Notes: a model not told the origin generated them from the sequence alone. 64,000 nt of DNA from Agromyces albus (GCF_004134825.1 NZ_SDPN01000005.1:62001-126000), one strand, 5' to 3'; counted from the first letter of the stretch, positions 35,259-44,385 are shown. Program-made: numbers and translations.

Positions 35259-36482
35259 ATGCATTCACGCAAGGGTCTCGCTGAGCGACATGAGGGACGA
35301 CCCGAATCGTTCCGCGATAATCAAGCGACCGAAGACCGTCAGAAATGGCGGCGAGTACTCGCCGCGATCGCCATTTCAGCTCTCGCCGTCGGCGGTATGA
35401 GCGCCTTGGTGGCTTCGCCTGCCGCAGCCGACGAGGGCACGGAGGTCGTTCTGGAGGAAGCGGCCGAACTCGTCGAGGAGGTGACCGAGCCGGCTGAGGT
35501 CGAGGAGGTCGAGGAGGTCGTCGAGGAAGTCGTCGAAGAGGTCGTCGAACCCGTCGTCGAGGAAGTCGTCGAAGAGGTCGTCGAACCCGTTGTCGAAGAG
35601 GTCGTCGAACCCGCGGCCGAGGCTGTCGTCGAAGATTCGGCCCAATCACTCGCCAAGGTCGCTGACGAGGAGGTGACCACGGAGCTCGAAGCTCCCATCG
35701 TCGCGCTTCTCGTACCGCCGGACCCCGAAGAGGTCATCCACCAGATCGACATCTGTCACTCCACGGGTGCGCACAACAACCCGTACGTGATCAACCATCC
35801 GGCTGCCGACGGCGATGTCGCAGGACACGCCGATCACACCGGACCGATCTGGTTCCCGGGCATCGAGGTCGAATGGGGCGACATCATCCCGCCGTTCACC
35901 TATGAAGGAGGGGGCGGAGAGATACTCACCTTCGAGGGTCTGAACTGGGACGCCTTCGGACAGCTGATCTTCGAGAACGACTGCAACATTCCGCCCGCGG
36001 AGCTGGCAGTCACGGCCGTGGCATGCCCCACCCATGGCGGCACGGGAACCGTGTCGTTCTCGGTGATCTTCCTGCTGGACGAGGACTACCGCTTGACGAT
36101 CCTCGACTCCGAAGGCGCATTCGTCGACGCGGTGACGTTCGACGGTGCCGGGGGTGCCGGGACGTTCGAGGGTTCCTTCTCGCTACCGCCTGGTAACTAC
36201 GAGATCGTGTTCGAGCAGCTGAACGGCCAGGCAACCGAGCTCGACCGGCAGCTCTTCACGATCGGCGCCTGCCCGCCGCCGCCTCCGCCGCCTCCGCCGG
36301 CACCGCCGGCACCGCCGGCACCGCCGGCACCGGCACCCGTGGTTCCCGTGAAGACGCTCGCAGCGACGGGCGCCGAGACGGCTGAGCCGCTCCTGGCAGG
36401 TGGCATGATCATGCTGCTGCTGGGCGGGGCGGCGCTGCTTGCAGCGAACCGCCGCCGCTGGGGAACCTCGCACTCCGAGTAG
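35259..36482 (+). CDS. LAxTG-anchored surface protein with Val-Glu repeat stalk
   Basis: 407 residues from the ATG at 35259 (AGAAGGAGG site). Order: long signal peptide with hydrophobic core at about 33-53; acidic VEEV/VEPV repeat stalk (about 61-125); a small domain beginning DICHSTGAHNNPYVINHP (about 164-181) and closing WGDIIPPF (207-213); a beta-rich domain around VACPTHGGTGTVSFSVIF; a Pro-rich linker; then LAATG (367-371), a hydrophobic helix and an RRR tail. The last part is a class E sortase signal. Its partner or ligand is unknown. It ends before a strong terminator. Confidence 0.85.
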   Translation: MHSRKGLAERHEGRPESFRDNQATEDRQKWRRVLAAIAISALAVGGMSALVASPAAADEGTEVVLEEAAELVEEVTEPAEVEEVEEVVEEVVEEVVEPVVEEVVEEVVEPVVEEVVEPAAEAVVEDSAQSLAKVADEEVTTELEAPIVALLVPPDPEEVIHQIDICHSTGAHNNPYVINHPAADGDVAGHADHTGPIWFPGIEVEWGDIIPPFTYEGGGGEILTFEGLNWDAFGQLIFENDCNIPPAELAVTAVACPTHGGTGTVSFSVIFLLDEDYRLTILDSEGAFVDAVTFDGAGGAGTFEGSFSLPPGNYEIVFEQLNGQATELDRQLFTIGACPPPPPPPPPAPPAPPAPPAPAPVVPVKTLAATGAETAEPLLAGGMIMLLLGGAALLAANRRRWGTSHSE

Positions 36483-36501
36483 TCGAGATCCTGCAACGAA
36501 C

Positions 36502-36533
36502 GATGGCGGGTGCCCTCACGGGCACCCGCCATC
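36502..36533. terminator. Bidirectional hairpin terminator
   Basis: A 14-bp perfect stem (36502-36515 with 36520-36533, loop TCAC) lies 20 bp after the surface protein stop and 17 bp beyond the convergent permease stop at 36550, so it can end both transcripts. Confidence 0.8.
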
Positions 36534-36549
36534 ACCCTGTCCGGAAGGA

Positions 36550-37536
36550 CTACCCCTTCGTCGAGCCCGCCAGCAGGCCGCGCACGAAGTAGCGCTGCAG
36601 GCTGAAGAACACGATGAGCGGAATGATCAGCGAGATGAAGGCGGCGGCCGTGAGGCGCTGCCACTCCTGACCGCGGTTTCCGGTGAGCTCCGCCAATCGC
36701 TGGGTCAGCGGCGCGACATCCGCTGTGCCTCCTGAGAAGACGAGCGCGACCAGCAGGTCGTTCCAGACCCAGAGGAACTGGAAGATGGCGAACGACGCGA
36801 GGATCGGCACCGACAGCGGGAGGATGATCCGGAGGAAGATCTGCCCGTGGTTGGCGCCGTCGACCCGTGCTGCCTCGACGAGTTCGTTCGGGATGTCCGA
36901 GATGAAGTTGTGCAACAGGAAGATCGCGAGCGGGAGTCCGAAGATCGTGTGCGCGATCCAGACCTGGATGTAGCTCTGGTCGGGGATGATCGGGATGACG
37001 TCGTGGATCGCCCGCTGGACCGGCAGCAGCCAGGTCGTGAACATCTGCAGCAGCGGGATGAGCGCCATCTGCAGCGGCACGATCTGCAGCGCGAAGATCG
37101 CGATGAAGATGATGCCCGCGCCCTTGAACGGGATCCACGCCAGTGCGTAGGCCGCCATCGCGGCGAGCACCGTCGCGAACACGACCACGGGGACCGTGAT
37201 CGCGATCGAGTTCACGAAGTACGAGCCGAGCTGCGGCGCCGACGACGACGACGACAACAGCACCTCGCTGTAGTTGTCGAGGGTCCAGCCCCAGTTCTCG
37301 AAGATGGTCCACCAGCCGGTGGTCTTGATGAGCTCCTCTGGCCGGAACGACGAGATGAGCAGGCCGAAGGTGGGGATGACCCAGATCACCGCGATGATGA
37401 GGGAGACGATCGTGGCCGTGCGCGAGGTCAGCCGCTTCTTGACGCGAGTCGCCTTCGTGCCGTCGGCGTTGTACCCGCGGCGAAGCTCGGCTTTCGTGTC
37501 GGAGTCGACCGGGATCTCGATCGGTGTGTAGGTCAT
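36550..37536 (-). CDS. CUT1 carbohydrate ABC transporter permease, MalG-like
   Basis: 328 residues, six membrane segments. The EAA loop is seen as ELVEAARVDGANHGQIFLRIILPLSVP (about 213-239), the contact site for a MalK-type ATPase. The N-terminal cytoplasmic part is charged (KATRVKKRLTS). It overlaps the MalF-like gene by 4 bp. No ATPase is encoded in this operon, so it must use a shared MsiK-type ATPase from elsewhere, as is usual in actinobacteria. Confidence 0.9.
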   Translation of the reverse strand: MTYTPIEIPVDSDTKAELRRGYNADGTKATRVKKRLTSRTATIVSLIIAVIWVIPTFGLLISSFRPEELIKTTGWWTIFENWGWTLDNYSEVLLSSSSSAPQLGSYFVNSIAITVPVVVFATVLAAMAAYALAWIPFKGAGIIFIAIFALQIVPLQMALIPLLQMFTTWLLPVQRAIHDVIPIIPDQSYIQVWIAHTIFGLPLAIFLLHNFISDIPNELVEAARVDGANHGQIFLRIILPLSVPILASFAIFQFLWVWNDLLVALVFSGGTADVAPLTQRLAELTGNRGQEWQRLTAAAFISLIIPLIVFFSLQRYFVRGLLAGSTKG

Positions 37537-38504
37537 CGGATCTCCTTCTGCTGCCGGAGCACTCGAACGTTGTAGACGACGATGGGCAGCACCAGCACGA
37601 ACAGCACGAGCGCGAGCGCCGAACCGCGCCCCGGCTCGAGCGCCCGGAAGGCCTGGGTATACATCTCGTTCGCGACGACGCTCGTCTCGAAGTTGCCGCC
37701 CGTCATGGTGCGCACGATGTCGAAGACCTTCAGTGTCGCGATGGAGATCGTGGTGACGACCACGACGAGCGCCCCGCGGATGCCCGGGAGCGTGACGTTC
37801 GTGAAGCGTTGCCAGCCGTTCGTGCCGTCGAGCTCGGCGGCTTCGAGTTGCTCGGCGGGAATTCCCTTGATCGCGGCGGAGAGCACGACGACCGCGAAAC
37901 CGGTCTGCACCCAGATCATCACGACGATGAGGAGCAGGGTGTTCGCGGGTGGCGACTGCAGCCAGAGCACGGGATCCTGACCGAGCCAGACGAGGATCTG
38001 GTTGAGGAGGCCGATCTGGTCGCGGCCGGCCGGCCGGAACTCGTAGACGAACTTCCAGATGATGCCGGCGCCGACGAACGAGATGGCGAACGGCATGAAG
38101 ATGAGCGCCTTGTAGATGCGCTCACCGCGTGACCGGTCGATGAAGTTCGCATACGCGAGGCCGATGATCGTGGAGATCGTCGGCACGAGGAGCACCCAGA
38201 TGACCGTGTTGCGCAGCGTGATGAGCGCTTCGGGCTGGGTGAACATCCAGACGAAGTTGTCGAATCCGACGAACTCCCCCGCCCTGTTGGCGAAGGCCGC
38301 GATGGTCGTGAGGACGAACGGGTAGACCAGTCCCACCGCGAGCAGGATGACCGCGGGAAGGAGGAAGAGCAGCAACTGCAGCACGTCACGGCCGCGCTTG
38401 GGTGCCTTGTCGATGAAGAACAGGATGAGGCCGATGACGGCGACGAACACCGCGATACCGGCAACGAGCTGGACGATCTTGCCGATGAGATCAAAGGTCG
38501 TCAT
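37533..38504 (-). CDS. CUT1 carbohydrate ABC transporter permease, MalF-like
   Basis: 323 residues, with about seven membrane segments and the EAA loop AEQLEAAELDGTNGWQRFTNVTLPGIR (about 220-246). A GGAG ribosome site precedes the ATG. Its stop overlaps the MalG-like start (ATGA). A GC hairpin at 38537-38562 separates it from the binding-protein gene. Together with MalG-like it forms the channel for an oligosaccharide. Confidence 0.9.
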   Translation of the reverse strand: MTTFDLIGKIVQLVAGIAVFVAVIGLILFFIDKAPKRGRDVLQLLLFLLPAVILLAVGLVYPFVLTTIAAFANRAGEFVGFDNFVWMFTQPEALITLRNTVIWVLLVPTISTIIGLAYANFIDRSRGERIYKALIFMPFAISFVGAGIIWKFVYEFRPAGRDQIGLLNQILVWLGQDPVLWLQSPPANTLLLIVVMIWVQTGFAVVVLSAAIKGIPAEQLEAAELDGTNGWQRFTNVTLPGIRGALVVVVTTISIATLKVFDIVRTMTGGNFETSVVANEMYTQAFRALEPGRGSALALVLFVLVLPIVVYNVRVLRQQKEIR

Positions 38505-38536
38505 GCGGAGCTCCTCTCCGTTGAGGGGTGGCAGCA

Positions 38537-38562
38537 GGGCCGCGCGGCGAGCCGCGCGGCCC
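38537..38562 (-). promoter_or_regulatory. Intercistronic hairpin between binding protein and MalF-like gene
   Basis: GGGCCGCGCGG (38537-38547) and CCGCGCGGCCC (38552-38562) form an 11-bp stem with loop CGAG, 38 bp after the binding-protein stop. It probably lowers expression of the permeases relative to the binding protein. Confidence 0.65.
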
Positions 38563-38599
38563 CACTGGTCTCGATGCTAGATCAGTGGTCGGTTCGCGA

Positions 38600-39943
38600 C
38601 TACTGCGGCCAGCTGTCCTGGATGAACTTCGTGGTGTCGGCGGTGGACTTTCCGCCGATCCAGTCGACCATGCCCTTCCAGAACGACCCCGCACCCACCG
38701 CACCCGGCATGAGGTCCGAAGCGTCGAAGCGGAACGTGGTCTCGGGGTCCTGGAGGATCCCGACGGCGTTCGACAGGAGGTCGCTCGACGCGTTCTCGGG
38801 GTCGAGACCCTTGTTGGCGCTGATCACACCGCCGAGTTCGACCCGGATGTTCGCCCAGGTGTCGCTCGAGAGGTATGTCTGGAAGGCGGCGACCTCTTCG
38901 GCGTCGCTGTACGCGGCCACGATCTCGCCACCACCGGTGACGGCGTTGGCGCCGGCCTCGGTGCCGGGAAGGAGGAATGCCCAGACGTCGCCGTCTTCGG
39001 CGACCGTCGTGCCCTCGGGCCAGAAGCCCTCGTAGAACGTCGCCTGGTGGTGCAGGGCGCACGTGCCGTCGAGGATCGGGAGACCCGCGTCGCCGAACTC
39101 GGTCGTCGCGATCGAGTTGACGTCGCCGAGGCCGCCGTTGACCATGGCGGGCTCACGGATGAACGCGCCGACGGAGTCGAACGCGGTCGTGATCGGCTCG
39201 TCGGTGAACTTCACCTCGTTGGTGACCCACTGGTCGTAGACCTCGGGGCCGGCCTGCCGGAGCACGAAGTCTTCGATCCAGTCGGTGCCGGGCCATCCGG
39301 TGGCGTCACCGGAGGCGAAGCCGACGCACCAGGGCTTGTCGACGGTGCCTGCACCTGCGATCTCCTCGGAGAGCGTCGTGAGCTCGTCGAGCGTCTCGGG
39401 GACCTCCCAGCCGTTCTCCTCGAACATCGTCGGCGAGTACCAGACGTAGCCCTTGACGCTCGCCATCAGCGGCGCACCGTAGACCGTGTCTTCGACGGTG
39501 CCGTAGGCCTGCCAGTCCTCAGACCAGAATTCCTGTGCGTTGGCCACGACCGAGTCGGGCGCCGGCACGAGGTATCCGGCCTCGGCCTGCGCGGCCAGGA
39601 GACCGGGCTGCGGGAAGATCGCGAGGTTCGGCGGGTTGCCGCCCTGTGCGCGCACGTTGATCTGGGTCTCGAACTCCTTGCTGGGCTCGTAGACCACGTC
39701 GATACCGGTGCAGGACTCGAAGTCGGCCCAGGACTCGTTGAGGCGATCGGCTTCGACGTCGCTGATGGTGCCGTAGATGCTCACCTCAGTGCCCTCGTCG
39801 AAGGTGCCGTAGGTTTCGTAGGGCCCACAGTCCGCATCGGATGTCTCGGGGGCTGTGTCCCCCGTGCATCCGGTGAGGGCGAGGCCCACGGTTGCAGCCG
39901 CTGCGAGTGGAATCAGCAGACGGCGATGCCGTGTTGAACGCAT
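38600..39943 (-). CDS. Extracellular carbohydrate-binding lipoprotein (CUT1, MalE/AglE type)
   Basis: 447 residues from the ATG at 39943, behind GAGGAGAGA. The lipobox is LTGC (Cys at about residue 25). The mature protein is a family 1 solute-binding fold, with EVSIYGTISDVEADRLNESW near the start and TVVAEDGDVWAFLLPG in the second lobe. It feeds the MalF/MalG-like permeases. Two GGAACCGGTTCC operators lie upstream, in the divergent gap with lacI4. An alpha-glucoside or plant-wall oligosaccharide is likely; this is inferred from the family and the neighbouring lyase. Confidence 0.88.
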   Translation of the reverse strand: MRSTRHRRLLIPLAAAATVGLALTGCTGDTAPETSDADCGPYETYGTFDEGTEVSIYGTISDVEADRLNESWADFESCTGIDVVYEPSKEFETQINVRAQGGNPPNLAIFPQPGLLAAQAEAGYLVPAPDSVVANAQEFWSEDWQAYGTVEDTVYGAPLMASVKGYVWYSPTMFEENGWEVPETLDELTTLSEEIAGAGTVDKPWCVGFASGDATGWPGTDWIEDFVLRQAGPEVYDQWVTNEVKFTDEPITTAFDSVGAFIREPAMVNGGLGDVNSIATTEFGDAGLPILDGTCALHHQATFYEGFWPEGTTVAEDGDVWAFLLPGTEAGANAVTGGGEIVAAYSDAEEVAAFQTYLSSDTWANIRVELGGVISANKGLDPENASSDLLSNAVGILQDPETTFRFDASDLMPGAVGAGSFWKGMVDWIGGKSTADTTKFIQDSWPQ

Positions 39944-39978
39944 ATCTCTCTCCTCATTGAGTGGTGCAGGGGAAGCCG

Positions 39979-40157
39979 GGAACCGGTTCCAGCCTCCAAC
40001 GTAGGACAGGACGCCGCTCGGCCACAAGATATCGATGGTCACGAAACGGACACTGCTCGGATCTTGGAGTCAATCGGCCGGTCGCGCGGGGAGAGCGCTC
40101 TCACAACGAACTGGCCTGAGGACCTCCGTTGCAGGCCGCCTCGTCGGAACCGGTTCC
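39979..40157. promoter_or_regulatory. lacI4 operators in the divergent malE-like/lacI4 region
   Basis: Perfect GGAACCGGTTCC palindromes lie at 39979-39990 and 40146-40157, 36 bp and 61 bp from the two divergent starts, about 167 bp apart. Between them GAGAGCGCTCTC (40091-40102) is also perfect. LacI4 probably holds both promoters shut by binding the outer pair, perhaps looping; binding is inferred. Confidence 0.7.
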
Positions 40158-40217
40158 ACTCACGTCCCCTTCGCGACTACACTCTGCAAACGGAGCTGCC
40201 CGACGAAGGGAGGCGCT

Positions 40218-41243
40218 ATGGCTGCGATCAGCGACGTCGCGCGCCTCGCGGGCGTCTCCAAGGCGACGGCATCGCGCGCGCTGAGCGGCCGCGGCGCCGT
40301 GGCCGACGAGACCCGCCGCCGCGTCGAGGCCGCAGCCGCCGAGATCGGCTTCATCGCCTCGCCCGCCGCCGCGAGCCTCGTCACTGGCCGCACGATGAAC
40401 GTGGGCGTCATCATCCCGTTCGTCAATCGCTGGTTCTTCGGCGAGGTGCTCGAGGGCATCGAGCGGGCGCTGCTCGCCGCCGGCTACGACCTCACGCTCT
40501 ACAACCTGGCCGACCACGGACCCGAGCGGGCGCGCGTGTTCGACTTCTTCCTCGCCCGCAAGCGCGTCGACGCCGTCATCGCCATCGGGGTCGATCTCTC
40601 CGAGCGTGAGATCGCGTCACTCGAACAACGCGGCAAGCCGATCGTGGCGCTCGGCGGCGCCGAGGCGGGGGTGCCGAGCCTGACGATCGACGACCGCGCG
40701 GTCGGCTTGCTCGCCACCGAGCACCTCCTCCACCTCGGGCACACGAGGATCGCCCACCTCGCGGGCACTGGTGCGGCGGCGATGCCGAACAGCGTCCACG
40801 GGCGACGACGGCACGGATTCCTCGAGGCGATGACCGCGGCAGGGCTCGCGCCCGGCGGGCGGGCGCACATCCACGAGACCGAGATGAGCATGCCCGGCGG
40901 GTACACGGGCACGCTGCAGCTCCTCGGTCATCCCGGGCGGCGGCCGACCGCGCTCTTCGCCGTGTCCGACGAGGTCGCCTTCGGCGCGTTCCGCGCGGCC
41001 GAGCACCTGGGCATCACGATTCCGGGCGAGTTGTCGATCATCGGCATCGACGGCCACGAGTACAGCGAGATGTTCGGGCTCACGACGGTGGAGCAGTATC
41101 CGGGCGAGCAGGGCAGGCTGGCGGTCGACGTCGTGCTGCGCCTGCTCGGCGAGGGGGAAGAAGCCGACCCGCTCCCCGACTCCGGGGCCCCACTGCCGAC
41201 GCGGCTCGTCGTGCGCTCGAGCACGACGTCCGCCCCGCGCTGA
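40218..41243 (+). CDS. LacI family transcriptional regulator (lacI4)
   Basis: 341 residues from the ATG at 40218 (GAAGGGAGG site). Helix-turn-helix ISDVARLAGVSKATASRALS at about residues 4-23; the recognition helix differs from lacI1-3 (KATAS instead of HQTVS), matching the different operator GGAACCGGTTCC. Sensor domain with NVGVIIPFVNRWFFGEVLEG and SIIGIDGHEYSEMFGLTTVEQ. Transcribed divergently from the binding-protein operon, which it should repress until oligosaccharide is present. Confidence 0.92.
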   Translation: MAAISDVARLAGVSKATASRALSGRGAVADETRRRVEAAAAEIGFIASPAAASLVTGRTMNVGVIIPFVNRWFFGEVLEGIERALLAAGYDLTLYNLADHGPERARVFDFFLARKRVDAVIAIGVDLSEREIASLEQRGKPIVALGGAEAGVPSLTIDDRAVGLLATEHLLHLGHTRIAHLAGTGAAAMPNSVHGRRRHGFLEAMTAAGLAPGGRAHIHETEMSMPGGYTGTLQLLGHPGRRPTALFAVSDEVAFGAFRAAEHLGITIPGELSIIGIDGHEYSEMFGLTTVEQYPGEQGRLAVDVVLRLLGEGEEADPLPDSGAPLPTRLVVRSSTTSAPR

Positions 41244-41349
41244 GGCGGATTCCGCGAATGCCCTTGTAGGACCACGCATGCGTATGTGAGGATGCCGCTC
41301 AACGGAAACCGCTATCCCGCTGCCGCCCCCTACGACGGAACGGAAGTCA

Positions 41350-43068
41350 ATGTCGACGAATCATAGCCACCCTCAGTCATCCGGTCATGGGATTTCGCGC
41401 AGGTCCTTCGTAGCGGGTGCCTCCATCGCCGTGCCGCTGGCCATCTTCGCCCCCGCCGGAGCATCCGCGGTCCCGGGCGGAACCCGCCGGCCAGTTCCGC
41501 GCATCGCCGCGGCATCGGGCGCGACGTCAACGTACGCTCACCCCGGGCTCGTGCACACCCTGTCAGATCTCGAGCGCGCGTCGGCGCAGGTCGCCGGCGG
41601 CGCCGAGCCGTGGGCGGGAGGCTGGGGCCGCCTCGTCGCGAACGGCCGCTCGAGCGCGGGGTGGTCGCCGCGTCCGGTCGAGACCGTCATCCGCGGCGGT
41701 GACGGATCGAACTACGGGCCGCTGTTCCTCGACATCCATGCCGCCTACCAGAACGCCCTGCGGTGGCACATCTCGGGCGAGGAGGCTCACGGTGCCACCG
41801 CGGTGCGGATCCTCAACGCATGGTCGGCGACGCTGAAGACGGTCACGGGCAACGCCGACCGCTTCCTCGCCGCGGGCATCTACGGCTACCAGTTCGCGAA
41901 TGCGGCCGAGCTGGTGCGCGATCGCCCCGACTTCGAGTTCGAGCGATTCCGCGAGATGCTGCTCGGAATCTTCCACCCGATGAACGAGCACTTCCTCACG
42001 AACCACAACGGTGCGGTGATCACGAACTACTGGGCGAACTGGGACCTCTGCAACATGGCGTCGATCCTCGCGATCGGCATCTTCGCCGACCGCGACGACC
42101 TCGTCGACCGGGCCGTCGAGTACTTCCACAACGGTGCAGGGAACGGCTCCCTGCCGCACGCCGTGCCCTTCGTCTATGACGACCAGGGCCTCGCGCAGTG
42201 GCAGGAGAGCGGTCGCGACCAGGCGCACTCGATCATGGGCATCGGACTCATGGGCGCGTTCTGCGAGATGGCCTGGAACCAGGGCATCGACTGCTACGGC
42301 GTGGATGACAACCGCTTCCTCAAGGGCGCCGAGTACGTCGCGAAGTACAACCTCGGGCACGACGTGCCGTTCACGCCGTACACCTGGCAGTCGGGTCCGT
42401 CGACCACCGCGTCCCACGCCGGCTGGCAGACGCACACCGTCCCGAGTCCGTCCGCTCGCGGACAGGGCCGACCGGTGTGGGACCAGGTGCTGGGGCACTA
42501 CTCGGGCCGCATGGGACTCGACACCCCATGGGTCGCGCAGATCGCCGAGAGCCTGCGACCCGATGGCGGAGGCGGCGACTACGGCCCGAACTCGGGAGGA
42601 TACGACCAGCTCGGATTCGGCACCCTCATGCAATACCCGGCCGAGACGGGCAGGCGCGTCGTGCGGCTGCAGAGCTTCAACTACCCCGAGCGCTACGTTC
42701 GGCATTCGGGAACGGCGGTGCGAATCGACCCGACGGCGTCGCCGCTCGGAGATTCCCAGTTCCGGGTGGTTCCGGGCCTTGCCGGCACTGCCGACGGGCG
42801 TGTCTCCTTCGAGTCCGTCGACGCGCCCGGTCACTTCCTGCGGCACGCGAGCTACAGGCTCGGTCTCGTCAGGAATGACGGCTCGGCGCAATTCGCCGCC
42901 GATGCCACGTTCCTCCCGGTCGCGGGGCTGGCGCACTCCCGACTCACGTCATTCCGGGCGCACAACTTCGCCGACCGCTACCTCCGTCACTACGCCTACG
43001 GCCTCCGGCTCGATCCGGTCTCGACCGACCTCGCTCGCGCCGACGCGACGTTCCGCATGGTCGACTGA
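41350..43068 (+). CDS. Tat-exported polysaccharide lyase (alginate-lyase fold) with C-terminal AbfB/CBM42 domain
   Basis: 572 residues. The N-terminus has a twin-arginine signal (ISRRSFVAGASIAVPLAIFA). Residues about 60-430 form an alpha-helical lyase domain with LFLDIHAAYQNALRWHISG, NHNGAVITNYWANWDLCN and DQAHSIMGIGLMGAF, where Asn, His and Tyr residues probably form the active site. Residues about 435-572 repeat SFNYPERYVRHSG and SFRAHNFADRYLRHYA, the arabinofuranose-binding CBM42 beta-trefoil pattern. It probably cuts an arabinose-decorated uronic polymer outside the cell. The neighbouring importer would take up products. Confidence 0.8.
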   Translation: MSTNHSHPQSSGHGISRRSFVAGASIAVPLAIFAPAGASAVPGGTRRPVPRIAAASGATSTYAHPGLVHTLSDLERASAQVAGGAEPWAGGWGRLVANGRSSAGWSPRPVETVIRGGDGSNYGPLFLDIHAAYQNALRWHISGEEAHGATAVRILNAWSATLKTVTGNADRFLAAGIYGYQFANAAELVRDRPDFEFERFREMLLGIFHPMNEHFLTNHNGAVITNYWANWDLCNMASILAIGIFADRDDLVDRAVEYFHNGAGNGSLPHAVPFVYDDQGLAQWQESGRDQAHSIMGIGLMGAFCEMAWNQGIDCYGVDDNRFLKGAEYVAKYNLGHDVPFTPYTWQSGPSTTASHAGWQTHTVPSPSARGQGRPVWDQVLGHYSGRMGLDTPWVAQIAESLRPDGGGGDYGPNSGGYDQLGFGTLMQYPAETGRRVVRLQSFNYPERYVRHSGTAVRIDPTASPLGDSQFRVVPGLAGTADGRVSFESVDAPGHFLRHASYRLGLVRNDGSAQFAADATFLPVAGLAHSRLTSFRAHNFADRYLRHYAYGLRLDPVSTDLARADATFRMVD

Positions 43069-43242
43069 ACAGGCCGGAGACGGATGCCTCGCCATCGGCA
43101 GATTCTTGAAGATGCACGTGGGACCTGCAGGAAGATCGGCTCGGCGCGCCGATCCCAGTGGGGCGACACGCCGTCGGGATGAGGATTCTTCCTGCATTTC
43201 CGTTTCGGATACCTGTGAGGGCCGCAAATTCCGGGTGGTACG

Positions 43243-43280
43243 ACGGATGCCCCGTGGCTCGTGAGCCACGGGGCATCCGT
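43243..43280. terminator. Bidirectional terminator between lyase gene and rplL
   Basis: Eighteen bases at 43243-43260 pair with 43263-43280 around a tiny GT centre (effectively a 4-nt loop). It is followed by GTGTTT on the plus strand. It serves the lyase gene (+) and rplL (-). The remaining 43069-43338 gap shows nothing else. Confidence 0.8.
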
Positions 43281-43338
43281 GTGTTTCAGGTGACGCTGGT
43301 CACCTCAAGCTGCGGCGCGCTCGAACGAGCGCGTGCAA

Positions 43339-43722
43339 TTACTTGAGGGTGACGGTGGCGCCGGCCTCTTCGAGAGCAGCCTTCGCCTTGTCAGCGGCTT
43401 CCTTGGTTGCGCCCTCGAGCACAGCCTTGGGAGCGCCGTCGACGACGGCCTTGGCCTCGCCGAGGCCGAGCGAGGTGAGCTCGCGCACGACCTTGATGAC
43501 CTGGATCTTCTTCTCGCCAGCGGCCTCGAGCACGACGTCGAACGCCGTCTGCTCTTCGACCTCTTCAGCAGCAGCCGCGGGGCCCGCGACGCCGGCAACG
43601 GCGACGGGGGCAGCAGCGGTGACCTCGAAGGTCTCCTCGAATGCCTTGACGAACTCAGAGAGCTCGATGAGGGTCAGGCCCTTGAACTGCTCGAGCAGCT
43701 CTTCAGTGGACAGCTTCGCCAT
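43339..43722 (-). CDS. rplL: 50S ribosomal protein L7/L12
   Basis: 127 residues. Begins [20 protein letters not shown], the dimerisation domain; then an Ala-rich hinge ([19 protein letters not shown]) and the factor-binding domain [20 protein letters not shown] ... [15 protein letters not shown]. It forms the stalk that recruits translation GTPases. It follows rplJ by 48 bp, behind an AAGGAG site. Confidence 0.98.
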   Translation of the reverse strand: MAKLSTEELLEQFKGLTLIELSEFVKAFEETFEVTAAAPVAVAGVAGPAAAAEEVEEQTAFDVVLEAAGEKKIQVIKVVRELTSLGLGEAKAVVDGAPKAVLEGATKEAADKAKAALEEAGATVTLK

Positions 43723-43770
43723 GATTTTTCTCCTTAGATTCTGTGGTTACTCACCGCTGGAGGCTCTCGC

Positions 43771-44286
43771 CTACGCAGCGGACTCCTGCTTCTCACGCAG
43801 CGCGTCGACCGTGCGAACGGCCTTCGACAGCGGTGCGTTGAACAGATATGCGGCTCCGAACAGCGAGGCCTTGAATGCACCGGCGAGCTTCGCCAGCAGC
43901 ACTTCGCGGGACTCGAGGTCGGCGAGCTTGCCTACCTCTTCAGCGGTCAGGGGCTTGCCATCGAAATAGCCGCCCTTGACCACGAGGAGGGGGTTCGCCT
44001 TGGTGAAGTCACGCAGTGCCTTCGCGACGGCGACCGGGTCACCGTGCACGAATGCGATCGCGGAGGGACCGGCGAGCTCGTCATCGAACGACGAGATGCC
44101 GGCGTTGTTCGCCGCGATCTTGGTCAGCGTGTTCTTCACCACGGCGTAGCTCGCGTCCTCACTGATGGACTTGCGCAGCGTCTTGAGCTGGGCAACAGTG
44201 AGGCCGCGGTATTCGGTCAGCAGAACGGCGGTCGAGCTCTCGAACAGGTTCGTGAGTTCGGCAACCGAGGCTTCCTTGTTCGCCAT
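43771..44286 (-). CDS. rplJ: 50S ribosomal protein L10
   Basis: 171 residues from the ATG at 44286 (AAGGAGTGG site). [20 protein letters not shown] and [20 protein letters not shown] are the conserved N-terminal rRNA-binding part; the C-terminal helix binds L7/L12 dimers. The gene is preceded by an L10 leader with a terminator-like stem, through which L10 normally represses its own operon. No rplK/rplA or rpoB is adjacent in this window. Confidence 0.97.
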   Translation of the reverse strand: MANKEASVAELTNLFESSTAVLLTEYRGLTVAQLKTLRKSISEDASYAVVKNTLTKIAANNAGISSFDDELAGPSAIAFVHGDPVAVAKALRDFTKANPLLVVKGGYFDGKPLTAEEVGKLADLESREVLLAKLAGAFKASLFGAAYLFNAPLSKAVRTVDALREKQESAA

Positions 44287-44385
44287 GGCCACTCCTTGTG
44301 TCTTCAACGTGCATCGCGGAAGCGGTGCACGGCCTGGAGCCGCTGGGCTGCTGCTCATTCGAGCGGCAAAAAAGAGAAAGAAAAA

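Noticed and set aside
35499-35630. Short repeats in the surface-protein gene considered as a CRISPR-like array
   Set aside because: The units are contiguous, in frame and code for VEEV/VEPV without unique spacers.
35376-35645. Antisense open frame encoding an FDDL-rich repeat protein
   Set aside because: It is the reverse strand of the Val-Glu repeat of the surface protein; no start signal, no context.
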